A stretch of 64,000 nucleotides of DNA, from the NCBI GenBank assembly GCA_009823505.1, contig VZQC01003035.1, positions 1,517,596 through 1,581,595 of the forward strand, read 5' to 3'. The stretch comes from Rhizomys pruinosus. Taxonomy: Eukaryota; Chordata; Mammalia; Rodentia; Spalacidae. The position numbers and the translations under genes are program-made. Of this stretch, positions 31,390 through 43,555 are shown piece after piece. Below the pieces are notes generated by a model that was not told the origin of the DNA, did no database searches, and saw only the letters and a program-made list of their open reading frames with translations. How positions within the stretch are numbered: the first letter of the stretch is position 1; each line of letters starts with the position of its first letter.

Positions 31390-31545
31390 GGCCGGACATG
31401 GTGGCACATGCCTTTTTAATCCCAGCACTTGGGAGGCAGAGGCAAGTGAATTTCTGTGAGATTGAGGTCAGTCTGGTCTATATACTCAGTTCCAGGCTAG
31501 CTGGGGCAACACAGAGACCCTGTCTCAAAAAACCAAAACCAAAAC
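31390..31545 (+). repeat. B1 SINE
   Basis: 'ggccggacatggtggcacat' to 'gtctcaaaaaaccaaaacc'. Confidence 0.92.
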
Positions 31546-31683
31546 CAAACAAAACAAGAAATAGGTTTATGATTTCCATGGATGCTCCATTAACAAAAAT
31601 GGAAGGATTAAGTATTGTTCTATAACTTAAAAAAAATTTGCAATACCTTTTCTATTCATTAATGATCTTTCTTCAGTGACTTT

Positions 31684-31815
31684 TTTCAGACAGGGTTTCA
31701 CTATGCAGCCCTCAAACTTATGTAGACCAGGCTAGCCCAAACTCATAGATCTCCTCCTGGATCTGCCTTCTGAGTGCTGGGATTGCAGGTGTACCCCACC
31801 ATGCCTGGCCTCTGC
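31684..31815 (-). repeat. Old B1 SINE
   Basis: 'cagacagggtttcactatgc' to 'ggattgcaggtgtacccca'. Confidence 0.85.
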
Positions 31816-31839
31816 AGTGACATTTGAAATTGCTGTTTG

Positions 31840-32075
31840 GGGGCTGTAGAGATGGCTCAGCGGTGAAGAGTGCCGACTGCTCTTGCAGAGGACTGGGTTT
31901 GATTCCCAGCACCCACATGGCGGCTAAGAACCGCCTTTAACTCCAGTTCCAGGGGAATCTGATGCCCTCTTCTGACCTCCACGGCATTGCACGACATGGG
32001 TGCACCAACCTACATGCAGACAGTACACTCATACACATAAAAAATAATAAAAAAATAAAATAAAATAAAAAGAAA
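31840..32075 (+). repeat. B2 SINE without the internal duplication
   Basis: 'gggggctgtagagatggctc' to 'gtacactcatacacataaaa'. Intact B box-like 'ggtttgattccc'. Confidence 0.92.
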
Positions 32076-32284
32076 TTGATGTGCTGTGTTCCATTATCAG
32101 GTCCTTTTGGGGGGACCAGTTCCCTAGTCTTCTGTGATTTTTTTTCTCTTTTTTCTGTTCTAAACAATACTTTAGTAAACATATTTATGGGAAAATTCTC
32201 TACATGCCTTAATTACACTTTTAAAAATATTAAAGCTTATGGATAATATTGGAATAATGATTTAACAAGCTGTTTTTAGAAGAC

Positions 32285-32420
32285 CACACAGATGTGACGG
32301 TGAGCGCCTGTTATCCCAGCACCCGTGAGACCGAAACCGCCGAATGCCTTGTGTTCCTGGGTTCTAGGCCAGCCTGGGTTAAAAAGTAAGGTCCTGTATC
32401 AAAACAAACAAACAAAAAAA
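32285..32420 (+). repeat. Diverged B1-like SINE
   Basis: 'ttatcccagcacccgtgaga' and 'ggccagcctgggttaaaaag', with a long A/C-rich tail to about 32,485. Confidence 0.55.
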
Positions 32421-32705
32421 ACAACACACACACAAAAACAACCCTCAAACCAGAACCAAACAACAACAAAACAAAACAAAACCAAGTCACCGCACATATG
32501 TAACAATTGGAGAAGCTGACTTCTAGCTAGATAGCTGGTAACAATTTAGGAATCACTGGCTCTGATGATGATACTGAAGTTGTTTATTTTTTTAAGCACT
32601 TATCCTTCAGAAATACATATTGTAATCTTTATAAATGAATGACATAGTATATATGATTTGTTTCTAAATGATCTTGGTGTGTGGTGGATGAGATAAAAAA
32701 AGAAT

Positions 32706-32885
32706 CACAAATGCCTCTAAATCAAGCTTCAAGAAATCTGGGGCTGGAGAGATGGCTCAGTGGTTAAGAGCACTTTCTGCTCTATCAGAGTACAAGAGCT
32801 CAGATCCCAACACCCACATTAGACAGTTCACAAATGCCTATAACTCAAGCTTCAAGAAATCTGATATCCCTTCTGGCCTCCATGG

Positions 32886-32924
<39 letters not shown>

Positions 32925-32940
32925 TAAATCTTAAAAAAAG
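32706..32940 (+). repeat. Old B2-like SINE with duplicated 35-nt segment and (AC)n
   Basis: The SINE starts at 32,741. The 35 nt just before it (32,706-32,740) match its internal 32,829-32,863 with two differences. An (AC)n lies at 32,886-32,921. Confidence 0.85.
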
Positions 32941-32957
32941 ATCAAGGAATGGTGGCA

Positions 32958-33215
32958 TATGCTTATTTATTTATTTATTTATTTATTTATTATTTCTGTA
33001 AGTGTATCAATGTACTGTCTGCATGCAGGTTTGTGCACCCCTGTCATGCAATGCTGAGGAGGTCAGAAGAGGGTGTCGGATTCCCCTGGAACTGGAGTTC
33101 TCCTGGAATTGGAGTTTCAGACGGTTCTCGGCCACCATGTGGGTGCTGGGGCTCGAATCCGGGTCCTTTGTAAGAACGGTCGGTGCTCTTAACCGCTAGA
33201 CCATCTCTCCAGCCC
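32958..33215 (-). repeat. Young-type B2 SINE
   Basis: A reverse copy with a (TTTA)n-like tail and the 17-bp duplication, ending 'gaccatctctccagccc'. Confidence 0.93.
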
Positions 33216-33237
33216 AATTTATTTATTTTTATTTATT

Positions 33238-33535
33238 TATTTTTTGGTCTTTTTGAGACAGGGTCTCCCTGTAGCCCCAGCTGGCCTGGAACTCTCTATG
33301 TAGACCAAGCTGACTTTGCACTCACAGAGCTCCACCTGCCTTTGCCTCTCAAATGCTGGGATTAAAGGCATGTGCCACCACGCACAGCAGCATATGCTTT
33401 TAATCCCAGCACCCAGGATGCAGAAACAAGTAGCTCTCTGTGAATTCAAGGCCAGCCTGGTCTACATAGCCAGTTCCAGGACAACTAGGGCTACAATGGT
33501 GAGACCTTGTCTCAAGAAACAAACAAAACCAAGAG
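33238..33535. repeat. Reverse B1 followed by + strand B1
   Basis: A reverse B1 spans 33,240-33,390 ('gagacagggtctccctgtag' to 'catgtgccaccacgc'). A + strand B1 follows to about 33,530, making an inverted pair. Confidence 0.88.
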
Positions 33536-33639
33536 TGGTAATTATTATTAAAGGTGGGTACTTAGAAATACAATGAGGTATTCTCTCTACTTTTGTACAT
33601 GGTTGGAAGTTTCCACATTAAACAATATATCTAAGCCAA

Positions 33640-33790
33640 AGATCGCAACAACAAAAGCACTTATTAAGCACCAGCACACACTGTGATCCCTAGAGCAGCT
33701 TCGTGAGGTTGATTCATCAACTTCATAGTCAAAAGGCTGATGGAAAGTAGGCACAGCCCCAAAGTTGTAAAACTAGTATTCAATTTCAGA
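33640..33790 (-). repeat. Possible MIR
   Basis: 'ttattaagcaccagcacaca' and 'gtaggcacagccccaaagttg' resemble a reverse MIR, but the match is weak. Confidence 0.4.
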
Positions 33791-33799
33791 TGTGAATGT

Positions 33800-34920
33800 G
33801 AGGCTGGGTGTGGTGTGGTGCAGGCCCTTAGTTCCAGCACTCAGGAAACAGAGGCAGGTGGATCAAAAATTTGAGGCAAACTCGATGCACTTACCAAAAT
33901 TCTGCCTCAAAATAAATTTAAAGAGTTGGGACTAGAAACATGGCTCAGTGGTTAAAAGCCCTGGTTGTTCTTACAGAGGACCTGGGTTCAATTCTCAGCA
34001 CCCACTTGGTGGCTAACCCGTAGCTCCAGGTCCAGGGGATCGCCCTCTTCTGACATCCACGGGTATTGTATGACATTGTGCACTTCCATACACGCAGGCA
34101 ATACACTCATACACATAAAGTAAAAATAATAAATATATTTTTAAAAGAGTTGGGCCAGGCATGGTGGTACATGCCTTTAATCCCAGCACTTCAGAGGCAG
34201 AAGCAGGCAGATCTCTATGAGATCAAGGCCAGCCCGGTCTACATAGTGAGTTCCAGGCCAGCTGGAAGTACAGGCAGACCCTGTCTCAAAAAGGCCAAAA
34301 TAATAAAATTATAATAACAACAACAATAATAATACAGTGGGGGACATGGAGAAATGGCTTAGTGGTTAAGAGCACTGACTGCTCTTACAGAAGATCCAGG
34401 TTCGAGACCCAGCACCCACATGGTGGCTAACGACTATTTGTGACTCCAGTTCCAGGAGACTGGATGCCTTCTTCTGACCTCCAAAGCATTGCATGACACA
34501 GGTGCATTTACACACATGCAAGTAATACACTTATACACATAAAAAATAAATAAAAAGAGTTGAGGATATATCTCAGAGGCTCTGGGCTCGCCTAGCATGT
34601 GAAGGAACTAGTTCAATCACTAGCACCTTCCAAGTCACATTAATTAAAGTGATTCTAAACCCTCTATCTCAGTATTTACTTTACTAAGGACTAAAATAGG
34701 GGCTGGAGAGATGGCCTAGCACTTAAGAGTGCCAACTGCTCTTGCAGAGGACCCAGGTTCGATTCCCAGCACCCACATTGCGGCTGAGAACCGTCTTTAA
34801 CTCCAGTTCCAGGGGAATCAGACAACCTCTTCTGACCTCTGTGGCATTGCATGACACGGGTGCACAAACCTACATGCAGACAGTACATTCATACACATAG
34901 AAAATAAATAATATTCTAAA
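33800..34920 (+). repeat. Cluster of five same-strand SINEs (B1, B2, B1, B2, ID, B2)
   Basis: B1 33,800-33,912; old B2 33,925-34,140; B1 34,150-34,305; old B2 34,340-34,555; ID-like 34,560-34,640; better-preserved B2 without the internal duplication 34,698-34,915. All read on the + strand. Confidence 0.82.
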
Positions 34921-34933
34921 AAAGACTAAAATA

Positions 34934-37900
34934 AGAGCTTTAGCTTTTCTTTTTTTTTTTTTTTTTTTTGGTGCACTACATCTTTTCTTTTTTTATTTTT
35001 TATTTTTTATTTATGTATTTATTTATTTATTATTTATTTATTTATTTATTTTTTAACAAATCTAGACCGTGTTCCCGCTCATTCCCCACCCCCCAGAGTT
35101 CGTGCATCTGCCAAACATGCTTTCCATCTCTTAGTCTTTCTCAATATTTTCCATGGGGACGTTGACTGTTTTGAGCAGAGTTCACTGTTTCAGTTTTCGT
35201 TCTTTGAGCAGATTTTCTGTTGTTGTTGTTGTTTCCAAATGCATTATGCCCAATGCTTTGACAGAAGTCAGGGGCCCTAACAGAATACTTACAACTGGGT
35301 AATTGGCATAGCATCCAAGATGAGGATACCATTTTCTCGTTTGTTTTTCTGGACTGTGTTACTTCACTCAGCATGATGTTCCTTTAGCTCCAGCCTTTTC
35401 TCCAAGCTCGTGATGTCTCTTGTCTTTACTGCTGCATAAGAACTCCATTGTGTAGATGTACCAATTTCTCTATCCACTCGTCAGTTGAGGGGCATTTAGT
35501 GGTTCCAGCTCTTTGCTATGTTGAAGAGAGCTGGAAACTTCAAACATGGCGTGCATGTATCTCTGTGGTGGCGTAAGTCTTGAGGGTACATGCCAAGGAG
35601 TGTATGGCTGAGGTCGGGTGCAAGTTCATTCCAAGTCTTCAAGGGTCTTTCCACACGCGTTTCCATAGTGGCTGTACGAGTTTACATTCCCACCAGGGGT
35701 GATGAGTGTTCCCCTTTCCCAACAACCTTCCAGCACTTGGATCATTTGTTTCTCTGATCCTAGCCAGTCTTACTGGAGTAAGATGATATCTAAAGTGGTT
35801 TGATTGCATTTCCTTAATGATAGTGATGTTGAGCAGTTCTTGAGTTGTTTCTAACATCTCTAATTCCTCGCTTGTGAAGTCTCTGTTCAGTCTTTGCTCC
35901 ATCTATTGAGCGGGTGTTTGTTTCTTTTTTCTTTGTTTTTTGAGTAGTTATATATTCTGGATCAAATGCTTTGTCAGATGTATCTGCAGTGAAGGTTTCC
36001 TCCCACTCTGTGGGATTTCTCTTCACTTCCTTGATTGTTTCTTTTGAGTACAGAGCTTTTGAGTTTTGATGAGGTCCCATTTGTCAATTGTCGACCTTAA
36101 TTCTTGTGCAGCTGCTGTCTGATTTAGGAAGTCTTTTTCTCTGCCATAGTTCTTGTAGTCTGCTGCCAACTTTTTCTTCATCACCTTCAGAGTTTGGGGT
36201 TTCACGTTGAGGTCTTTAATCCATCGGAGTTGACTTTTGTACAGGGTGAGAGGTAGGGGTTTAATTTCCTTCTTCTACAGGTGGTGATCCAGTTTTGCCA
36301 ACACCACTTGCTGAAGATGCTGTCTTTTCTCCATTGTGGTTTCTTGCCCCTTGTCAAATATGAGATGGCTGAAAATTGTATGTGCTCAGATTTGATCTTC
36401 GTTTTGTTCCATTGGCCAACAGCTGTTTTTTGCCAGTACCGGCTGTTTTTATGACTATAGCCCTGTGTAGTATAGTTTAAATCTGGTATAGAGATCCCTC
36501 CTGTTTAGCTCTTTTCACTCAGGTTGATTTGGCTATTCGGGGTCTTTGGTTGTTCTCCAAAGAATTTAAGAAATTTTGTTTCCAAGCGCTGAAGAAACTT
36601 TTGGGGATTTGATTGGGATTGCATTAAATCTATACAAGGTTTTGGTAAAATGGACATTTTTACAATGTTAATTTTCCCAAACCATGAGCATGGAGGTTTC
36701 CATCTTCTGAGTCTTCTTCATTTCTTTCTTTAAGGTTTTAAAATTTTGTTGTAGAGGTCTTTGGTGTCTTTGGTTAGTTTGTTCCTAGGTGTCTTATTGT
36801 TTTTGAGGCTATTGTGAGTGGAAGGTCTCTTTGAATTCTTTCTCCCGTTGCTTGTTGTGGTGTAAAGAAAGATTGATTTTCTAAGGTTAATTTTATATGT
36901 CCCACTTTGCTGAAGCTGTTAATCATTTCTAGGAGTTTTCTGGTGGAGTTTTTTGCTCCCTAAGTAAAACATCATATCATCAGCAAATAGGGATAGTTTG
37001 ACTCCTCTTTTCCAATATACTCCTTTAATATCCTTTTCTTGCCTTATTGCTCTAGCAAGGTTTCAAGCACTATATTGAAGAGGAGTGTGATAGGGGGCAG
37101 CCTTGTCGGTTCCTACCTTTAAAGGAGTGTTTCTGTCATTTCCCCATTTAGGTGATATTGGCTGTGGGTTTCCTGTTATGGCTTTGATTACATTGAGGAA
37201 TGATCCTCCAATCCAATTCCTTCTAGGACTTTTAAGCATGAGTGTGCTGGATTTTGTCAAAGGCTTTTTCAGCATCTATGAGATGATGGTGGTTTTTGTC
37301 TTTGATTCCGTTTATGTGTTTGATGATGTTTATTGATTTTGTATGTTGAACCATCCCTGCATCTCTGTATGAATCCAACTTGGTCATGATGGATAATCTT
37401 CTTGATGTGGTCTGTATGCGATTTGCCAGTATTTGTTTAGAATTTTGGCATCGTGTTCATGAGGTGATGGGTCTATAATTCTCCTTTTTAGTTCTGTCTT
37501 TGCCTGGTTTTGGTAATAGGTGATTGGCTTCATAGAAGGAATTTGGAGGAATTCCCTCTGTTGTTACTTCTAAACAGTTTCAGAAATAATGGTTGTAGGT
37601 CGTTTTGAAAGTTTTATAGAATTTGCTGTGAAACATCTGGGCCTGGGCTTTTTTTTCAGTTGGGGGCTTCTTTCCTTACTAATTCCTATTTCGTTTCATA
37701 TGTTAGGTCTGTTAGCTGCTGGCTTCCTCTTGGCCAACTCTTGTGATTCCAGATTTCAGATATTCATCCATTTCTTCTAGATTTCTCAAAATTGGCTAGT
37801 AATATAGGTTCTTGTAATATCCCATATAATTTTCTGATCTTTCCATTGTCCTTGTGATATTTCCCTTTTCATCACAGATTGTATTGATTTGAGTTGTTCA

Positions 37901-40602
37901 CTTCTTTCTTTTTGTAACTGGCTAGAGGTCTGTCTCTCTTTTATTCTTTCAAAGAACCAACTTTTGCTATTGATTTTTTGTATTGTTTTCTTTGTTTCTC
38001 TTCATTGATTTCTGCTCTGATTTTGTTATTCTTCCTGTCTGTTGCGTTTAGGTTTCTGTTGTTTGCCTTCTCAGTGCTTTAGCTGTCGTTTAGATCATTC
38101 ACTTGTGCTCTTTCTGTTTTTCTAATGTAGGCACCCAGGGCTATAAATTTCCCTCTTAGACTGCTTTTAAGTATCCCATAAGGTTTGTGTGTTGTATTGT
38201 CATTGTCATTCAGTTCCAGGAATGTTTTTATTTCTTTCTTTATCTCTTCCTTGACCCATCATTATTCAAGAGTGTGTTGTTTAGTCTCCAGTGTTTTGTA
38301 GGCAGGAGGGCTTGTCTCGGTGTTGATTGTTTGTGAGCTTCATTGCACTGTGGTCTTGACAAGGATGCATGAAATTATTTCAATTTTTTGTTATTTGTAG
38401 AGGTTTCTTCTGTGTCCCAGATGTGGTCAATTTTGGAGAATGTTCCGTGGGTGCTGAGTAGAAACGTGTATTCTCTGGTTAGGATGGAATGTTCGTAAGG
38501 TCTATGATGTCCATTTGGTGTATCATATCGTTCAGTTCAGATGTCTCTGTTTATTTTTTGTTCCTGTGACCTATCCAAAGGATTCAGTGGTTATTGAAAT
38601 CTCCCACTATGAGGTTTGCTGGGGTTAGTCTGTGACTTCGTGGTCCTGGAGAATTGTCTTTATAAAGTTTGTGCACCAGATTTGGGGCATATATATTCAT
38701 ATTGTGAAATCTTCTTGTGGATTGTGTCCTTTGATGAAAATGTAATGGCCTTCTTGTCTCTTCTGATTTCTTTTACTTTGAAGTCTATTTTATCTGATAT
38801 TAAAATAGCAACACCTCTTTCTTTTTGGTACCATTTGCTTGAATAATTTTTTCCATCCTTCACTTTAGGTGGTGCTGTCCTTGAAGGTAAGTGTGTTTCT
38901 AGACAGCATATCGATGGATTCTGTTTCCTAATCCAGTCTCCCAGTCTATGTCTTTTGTTGGGGAATTTAGTCCATTAAATTTAAGGTTATGACTGATGTT
39001 TGTGTTGCTTCCTTTTGCCTTATTATCCATCTGCGGTTTGATTTAGGTTTCTACTTTGCAGTTATGCTTTTATGATTTCCTTCTAGTGTGCTTGTGGTTG
39101 GTTGCTCCTTTCTTCTGTTCTTGAATTGTCAAGTATTTCTCTGAAGTGGTTCGTTTTCCGGACATGTATTCTCTTCAAGTTGTTTATGTCATGGAAGATT
39201 TCTTCTTCTCCTTCCACTAGATTGACATTTTTGCTGGGTTATAGTAACCTGGGCTGGCATCCTTGTCCCTCACACTGGGAATGCTTTGGTCCAGTTCTTC
39301 TTGCCTTCATCGTTTGGGCTGTGAGAAGTCGTTGTATTCTGATAGGGTTTCCCCCTTATGGTCACTTGTTGTTTTCTCTTGTCGCTTTGAGAATTTTGTC
39401 TTTGTTTTGGGTGTCCGCATTTTACTTGATGTGGCGTGGAGAATTTCTTTTCTGATCTTGTCTGTTTGGAGTTCTATTGTGCTTCTTGTATTTGGTATTG
39501 GTTTTCCTTTTTAGTTTGGGGAAGTTTTCATCTATTATTCTGTTGAAGATCTGATCAATACCTTTCTTTGGGATTCTCTCCTTCCTCTATTTCCTATGAT
39601 GCGGAGGTTTGATCTTTTTCATATGTCCCACAGCTCCTGGTTGTTCCATTTTGTGTATTTAAAATTTTTCAAATCTTTCCTTGAGGTTTTAGTTGTTCTG
39701 GTTATCCTCCAGGTCTGATATTCTTTGTTCTGCCTTCCTCCATTCTGCTTCTGAGGCTTTTTTCATTCCTTTCCTCTGAATGGATGAGTGTTGGATTTCT
39801 TTTTCATTTCCTCTTTCTGATTTCTTTAGTATTCTATTTCTTTTTGGAAGCTCTCGATCTCTTTTTGTATGTCTTTTTTTGCTGGTTGGTTTCTTTTTCT
39901 TTTTCAGCATGGGATCTTTCAGTGTTTCTACTTCCTTCCGGAGCTTGTCATTCTCTCTCTCCTCGGTCCTCATTCTCTTTTCTTTAGTCTTCATTTGTCT
40001 TTTATGATCTTGTGTTCTTTAGTATGTTCCCAATGTGTTTCTGATGTCTGGTCCTGGGGCATCCCCGGAGGGGATCCCACTGCGGAGTCCATCACAGGGT
40101 TGGTTAAGCTTGGCATGGGATTATCCTGCACCTTTCCAGTGTTAGTCTCTTCTTCGTGGTCCCGGAATATGGGCTTTCTTGCTGTATTCCATATGTGAGT
40201 CCTAAATGCCTGTCACTGTGTTGAAGGCGGCTTTGCTTGCCTCCTTCAGATCCTCTTTGTAATCTCCAGTTGGGGGGGGGGCTCTTCAGCCCGGCCCCGG
40301 CACTTGCGCTGGGCTTCAGGAGATTTCTCAAATCTCAAGAGGTACACAAGCGTGCCTTTAATACCGCCGGGAGGAAAACCGCCCCACAGCCACTAGATAG
40401 AATCTAATCCAAGCCAAAGACCACAGCCTTTAATCCAGCTGGGGGGATAACTCCAAACCTCACAGCCACAAAGGCCAACCAAACCAAAGACAGCAGAGAC
40501 CAAACGATCAGCAGTCAGCTCGCCAAGCACCCAGTCCCTACTGTCTCCCCTCTTTCCTGGCCGCTGGGCTCAGGAGATCTCAAATGAGAGCTTTAGCTTT
40601 TC
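34934..40602 (-). mobile_element. Full-length L1 retrotransposon with 16-bp target-site duplication
   Basis: The element is about 5.64 kb (34,950-40,586) on the - strand, with identical agagctttagcttttc on both sides (34,934-34,949; 40,587-40,602). A poly(A) tail appears as a T-run at 34,950-34,969. Frames give ORF2 pieces at 35,639-36,205 (for example WWECKLVQPLWKRVW), 37,063-37,275 (NWIGGSFLNVIKAITGNPQ) and 38,660-38,863 (endonuclease-domain end). A coiled-coil ORF1 piece lies at 39,689-39,994 (RISDLEDNQ). The 5'UTR is about 40,010-40,586. Every frame is broken by frameshifts, so as written it encodes no working protein. The breaks are deletion-biased and may partly be sequence error. Confidence 0.93.
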
Positions 40603-40611
40603 AAAATTTAA

Positions 40612-40845
40612 ATTTGTATATGTGTATGTGTGTTTATGTATGTGCAGATGCATGTTTGTGGATGCATGTGGAAGCCAGAGAACAACTTCGGGTGTCACTC
40701 CTCAGTAGATGTCCACCTTGTTTTGGGGACAGGGTCTCTCACTGGCCAGGAGCTCACCAAGTAGGGCAGGCTGGCTTCCCAGTGAGCTCCAGGGCCCACC
40801 TGTCTCTGTCTCCCTTTACCAACTGAACTGTCTCCCCCAGTTCCT
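40612..40845 (-). repeat. Diverged SINE-like sequence (B3/B4 type)
   Basis: 'atgcatgtggaagccagaga acaacttcgg' resembles the 'gaggtcagaggacaact' block of B3-type SINEs in reverse. It is diverged. Confidence 0.45.
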
Positions 40846-40877
40846 AAATACTCAACCTTTTTATTGTTTTGTTTTAT

Positions 40878-41375
40878 GTTTTGATTTTGAGATAAGGGTT
40901 CACTATGTAGCCCAGGTTGGCCTGGAACTTGCTATGTAGACCAGGCTGGCCTGGAACTCACAGAGTTCTGCCTGGCTTCTGCCACCTCAGTGCTGGGATT
41001 AAAATCATGTGTTAGCCGGGGTAGTGGCACCGCCCTTTAATCCTAGGCACTGTGGAGGCAGAAGAGGCAGGCGGTCTTTAATTGAGTTCACGTGCCAGCC
41101 TGTTCTTAGCAAGAGTGAGGATCCAGAGACGAGCTGGGGTACAGGTAGACCTGTCTCGAAACGACAAAAAAAAAAAAAAAAAAAAAATCACATGCTACCA
41201 CATCTGGCATATTTAACAACTTTTTTTTTTATCTTTTTGACACGGGGTCTCCCTGTGGCCCCAGCTGTCCTGGAACTCGCTCTGTAGACCAGGCTGGACT
41301 TGAACTCACAAAGATCCGCCTGCCTCTGCCTCCCAAGTACTAGGATTAAAGGTGTGCGCCACCACGCCCGGCCTT
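40878..41375. repeat. Three B1 elements (-, +, -)
   Basis: Reverse B1 40,878-41,012; + strand B1 41,013-41,190 with many small insertions; reverse B1 41,225-41,375, well preserved ('ggtctccctgtggccccagc' to 'gcgccaccacgcccggc'). Confidence 0.88.
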
Positions 41376-42124
41376 TAACAATTTTTAAGGCATGAAAAAA
41401 ATTGCTAAATTATATATGTAAGGATTCTTAAAGATTATAGGCAATAAAAAATACACTAATGAAGCATTGAAAAGGCAAAAGAAACTTCAAGGAAAAATAT
41501 TGGGGAATAATGATGAAAGAGAATTATGGTCGACCTGAGAGTTGGGCATCCTACTTCAGAAACGTGATATTGGAATAGGCAGTAAATTACACCGAAGTGC
41601 AAGACATAATGCAGGACCTATGGAATACCTCTGAGCCCTGCATGACGAGGCACAGGGACAAGACTTTGATGTTTGGAATACAGCTACTGCTGGGATAGAT
41701 AGGCTTCCCTCCATTTGATGAATATTTACTTGCCACATTTATCCTATGAAGAGAGTTGCTTACAGAAGAAACTGCAGAAAAGACAGAGAAGAGGTATAGC
41801 TCAGTGGCAGAATACTTGCCTAGCATGCATGAGATGCTAGACTTGATTGTAAGAGACAGGAGGTCAACATACAACTTTAAAAGACACACACATATATACA
41901 TATATGTATGTATGTATGTATATATGGGGCTGGGGACCCCAACCCTTGGGCATGCCAGGCACACTCTGCTTTTTACCTGGACTCCCAAATGGCTTTTGTA
42001 TTTTTATATTAATAAGTTTCAGGGTTAAATTACATCCTGGAAAAAAATACCTTTATATCCACATACAGACTTGTTATTTGGTCTCAGCACAAATTGGAAT
42101 TTGTTTATTCATTTTAAAGATTTG
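41376..42124. other. Intergenic, AT-rich
   Basis: Mostly unique AT-rich sequence. An ID-like SINE head lies at 41,787-41,850 ('gaggtatagctcagtggcag aatacttgcctagcatgcat'). No gene is seen. Confidence 0.65.
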
Positions 42125-42850
42125 CTGGGGAAGGAGTGATGGAGAGATGGTTGAAAGCACTTGCTGCTCTTCAAGAGGCCATGGATTCAATTCCCAGCAC
42201 CCATATGGCAGCTAACAAGTGTCTACAACTCCAGTTCCAGGGGATCTGATGCCCTCTTCTGGCCTCCATGGACATTGGTGCACTTAAATATATGCAGGCA
42301 AAACATTCATTCACATAAAATAAAAAATATCTTTTAAAAAGACTTATTTGAGGGGCTGGAGAGATGGTCAGTGGTTAAGAGCACTGGTTGGTCTTGTAGA
42401 AGACTGAAGTTCGAATGCCCACACCCACATGGTGGCTAAGAACAGTCCATAGCTCCAGTTCCATGGGATCCAACACCCTCTTCTGACCTCCACAGGCATT
42501 GCATAAGATGGGTGCACTTATGCACATGCAGGCAATACACTCATATACATAAAATAAAAATAAATAGGGCTAGAGATGACTCAGCGGTTAAGAGCACCGA
42601 CTGCTCTTGCAGAGGACCCAGGTTCGATTCCCAGCACCCATATGCTGGCTAAGAACCGTCTTTGAGCTGGGCGTGGTGGCCCATGCCTTTAATCCTAGCA
42701 CTCCAGAGGCAGAGGCAGGTGGATCTCTGTGAGTTCAAGGCCAACCTGGTCTACAGAGTGAGTTCCAGGCCAGCTGGGGCTACAGGGAGACCCTGTCTCA
42801 AAAATACCAAAATAATAATAATAATAATAGTAATAATAATAATAAATTTT
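42125..42850 (+). repeat. B2-B2-partial B2-B1 cluster
   Basis: B2 42,125-42,335; B2 42,353-42,567; a B2 head 42,568-42,663 stops at 'aagaaccgtctttg'; a B1 42,664-42,815 follows with an (AAT)n-rich tail. All read on the + strand. Confidence 0.87.
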
Positions 42851-43459
42851 TAAAAATTCCTTTCTTTCTAGCAACTAAGTGGAAACTCCTATCTTGACTA
42901 TTAAAATGCCTGGGAAGCAGATCCTGAGTCCAGACATCATGGCCAAATGAACAAAAGGAGAAACCTAATAAAAGGACACTTTGAAACCTGTTGTCAAGAA
43001 ATTCTAATGGACTTTTAAGTTGGACATTTGAATTCACCCTGTTCTTACTTCTCCTGGTCCCCTGCCTAGATCACATACTTAACTACTCCAGCCTTCACTT
43101 CACTTTCATGGGCACTAGTCAAGGATTTCCCCCCCCTCTATAGTTATCCTTTTGGGGGTCCTTTATATAGACCCTCTGAATGGGGGATACCCCAGTTGCC
43201 ACACCCAAGGTCTCTTTTCAGCATAGAAGAAGTCAGAGCAGTTGGCATCTCGAATCCCTTCTGGCAATTGGGGTGACCCTTTTCAGAGGGTAACATAACT
43301 AAACAGGAGTTAGAAATTGACTAGGCAGTTTAGGGATGAGCCGCCCCCCCCCCCAATTAACCAGATTCTTTCTCAGCTAAGAACTCAAGGCTTCCTGGAC
43401 CAGTCAGTACACACTTATCCTTCTGGTAGCCCTGAAAGAGTAAGAAAAAAAAAAAGAGG
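42851..43459. other. Intergenic unique sequence
   Basis: About 600 bases with no recognised repeat or gene. Confidence 0.6.
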
Positions 43460-43554
43460 GCTGGGCATGGTGGTGCACGCCTTTAATCCTTGCACTTGGG
43501 AGGCAGAGGCAGGAGGATCTTTGTGAGTTCAAGGCCAGCCTGGTCTACAGAGTG
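43460..43554 (+). repeat. B1 SINE cut off at an N
   Basis: A normal B1 ('ggctgggcatggtggtgcac' to 'gcctggtctacagagtg') that ends abruptly at the N. The remaining third is absent. Confidence 0.93.
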
Positions 43555-43555
43555 N
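43555..43555. other. Single ambiguous base N
   Basis: The only N in the window. It sits inside a truncated B1 and marks a change in sequence quality. Confidence 1.

Larger units (their letters stand above)
28500..34949. other. Intergenic region, left part
   Basis: 28.5-29.3 and 30.3-31.38 kb are mostly unique with no recognised gene. The rest is SINEs (MIR, B1, ID, B2; separate entries) and AT-rich joints. I see no open frame with splice or similarity support. Confidence 0.7.
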
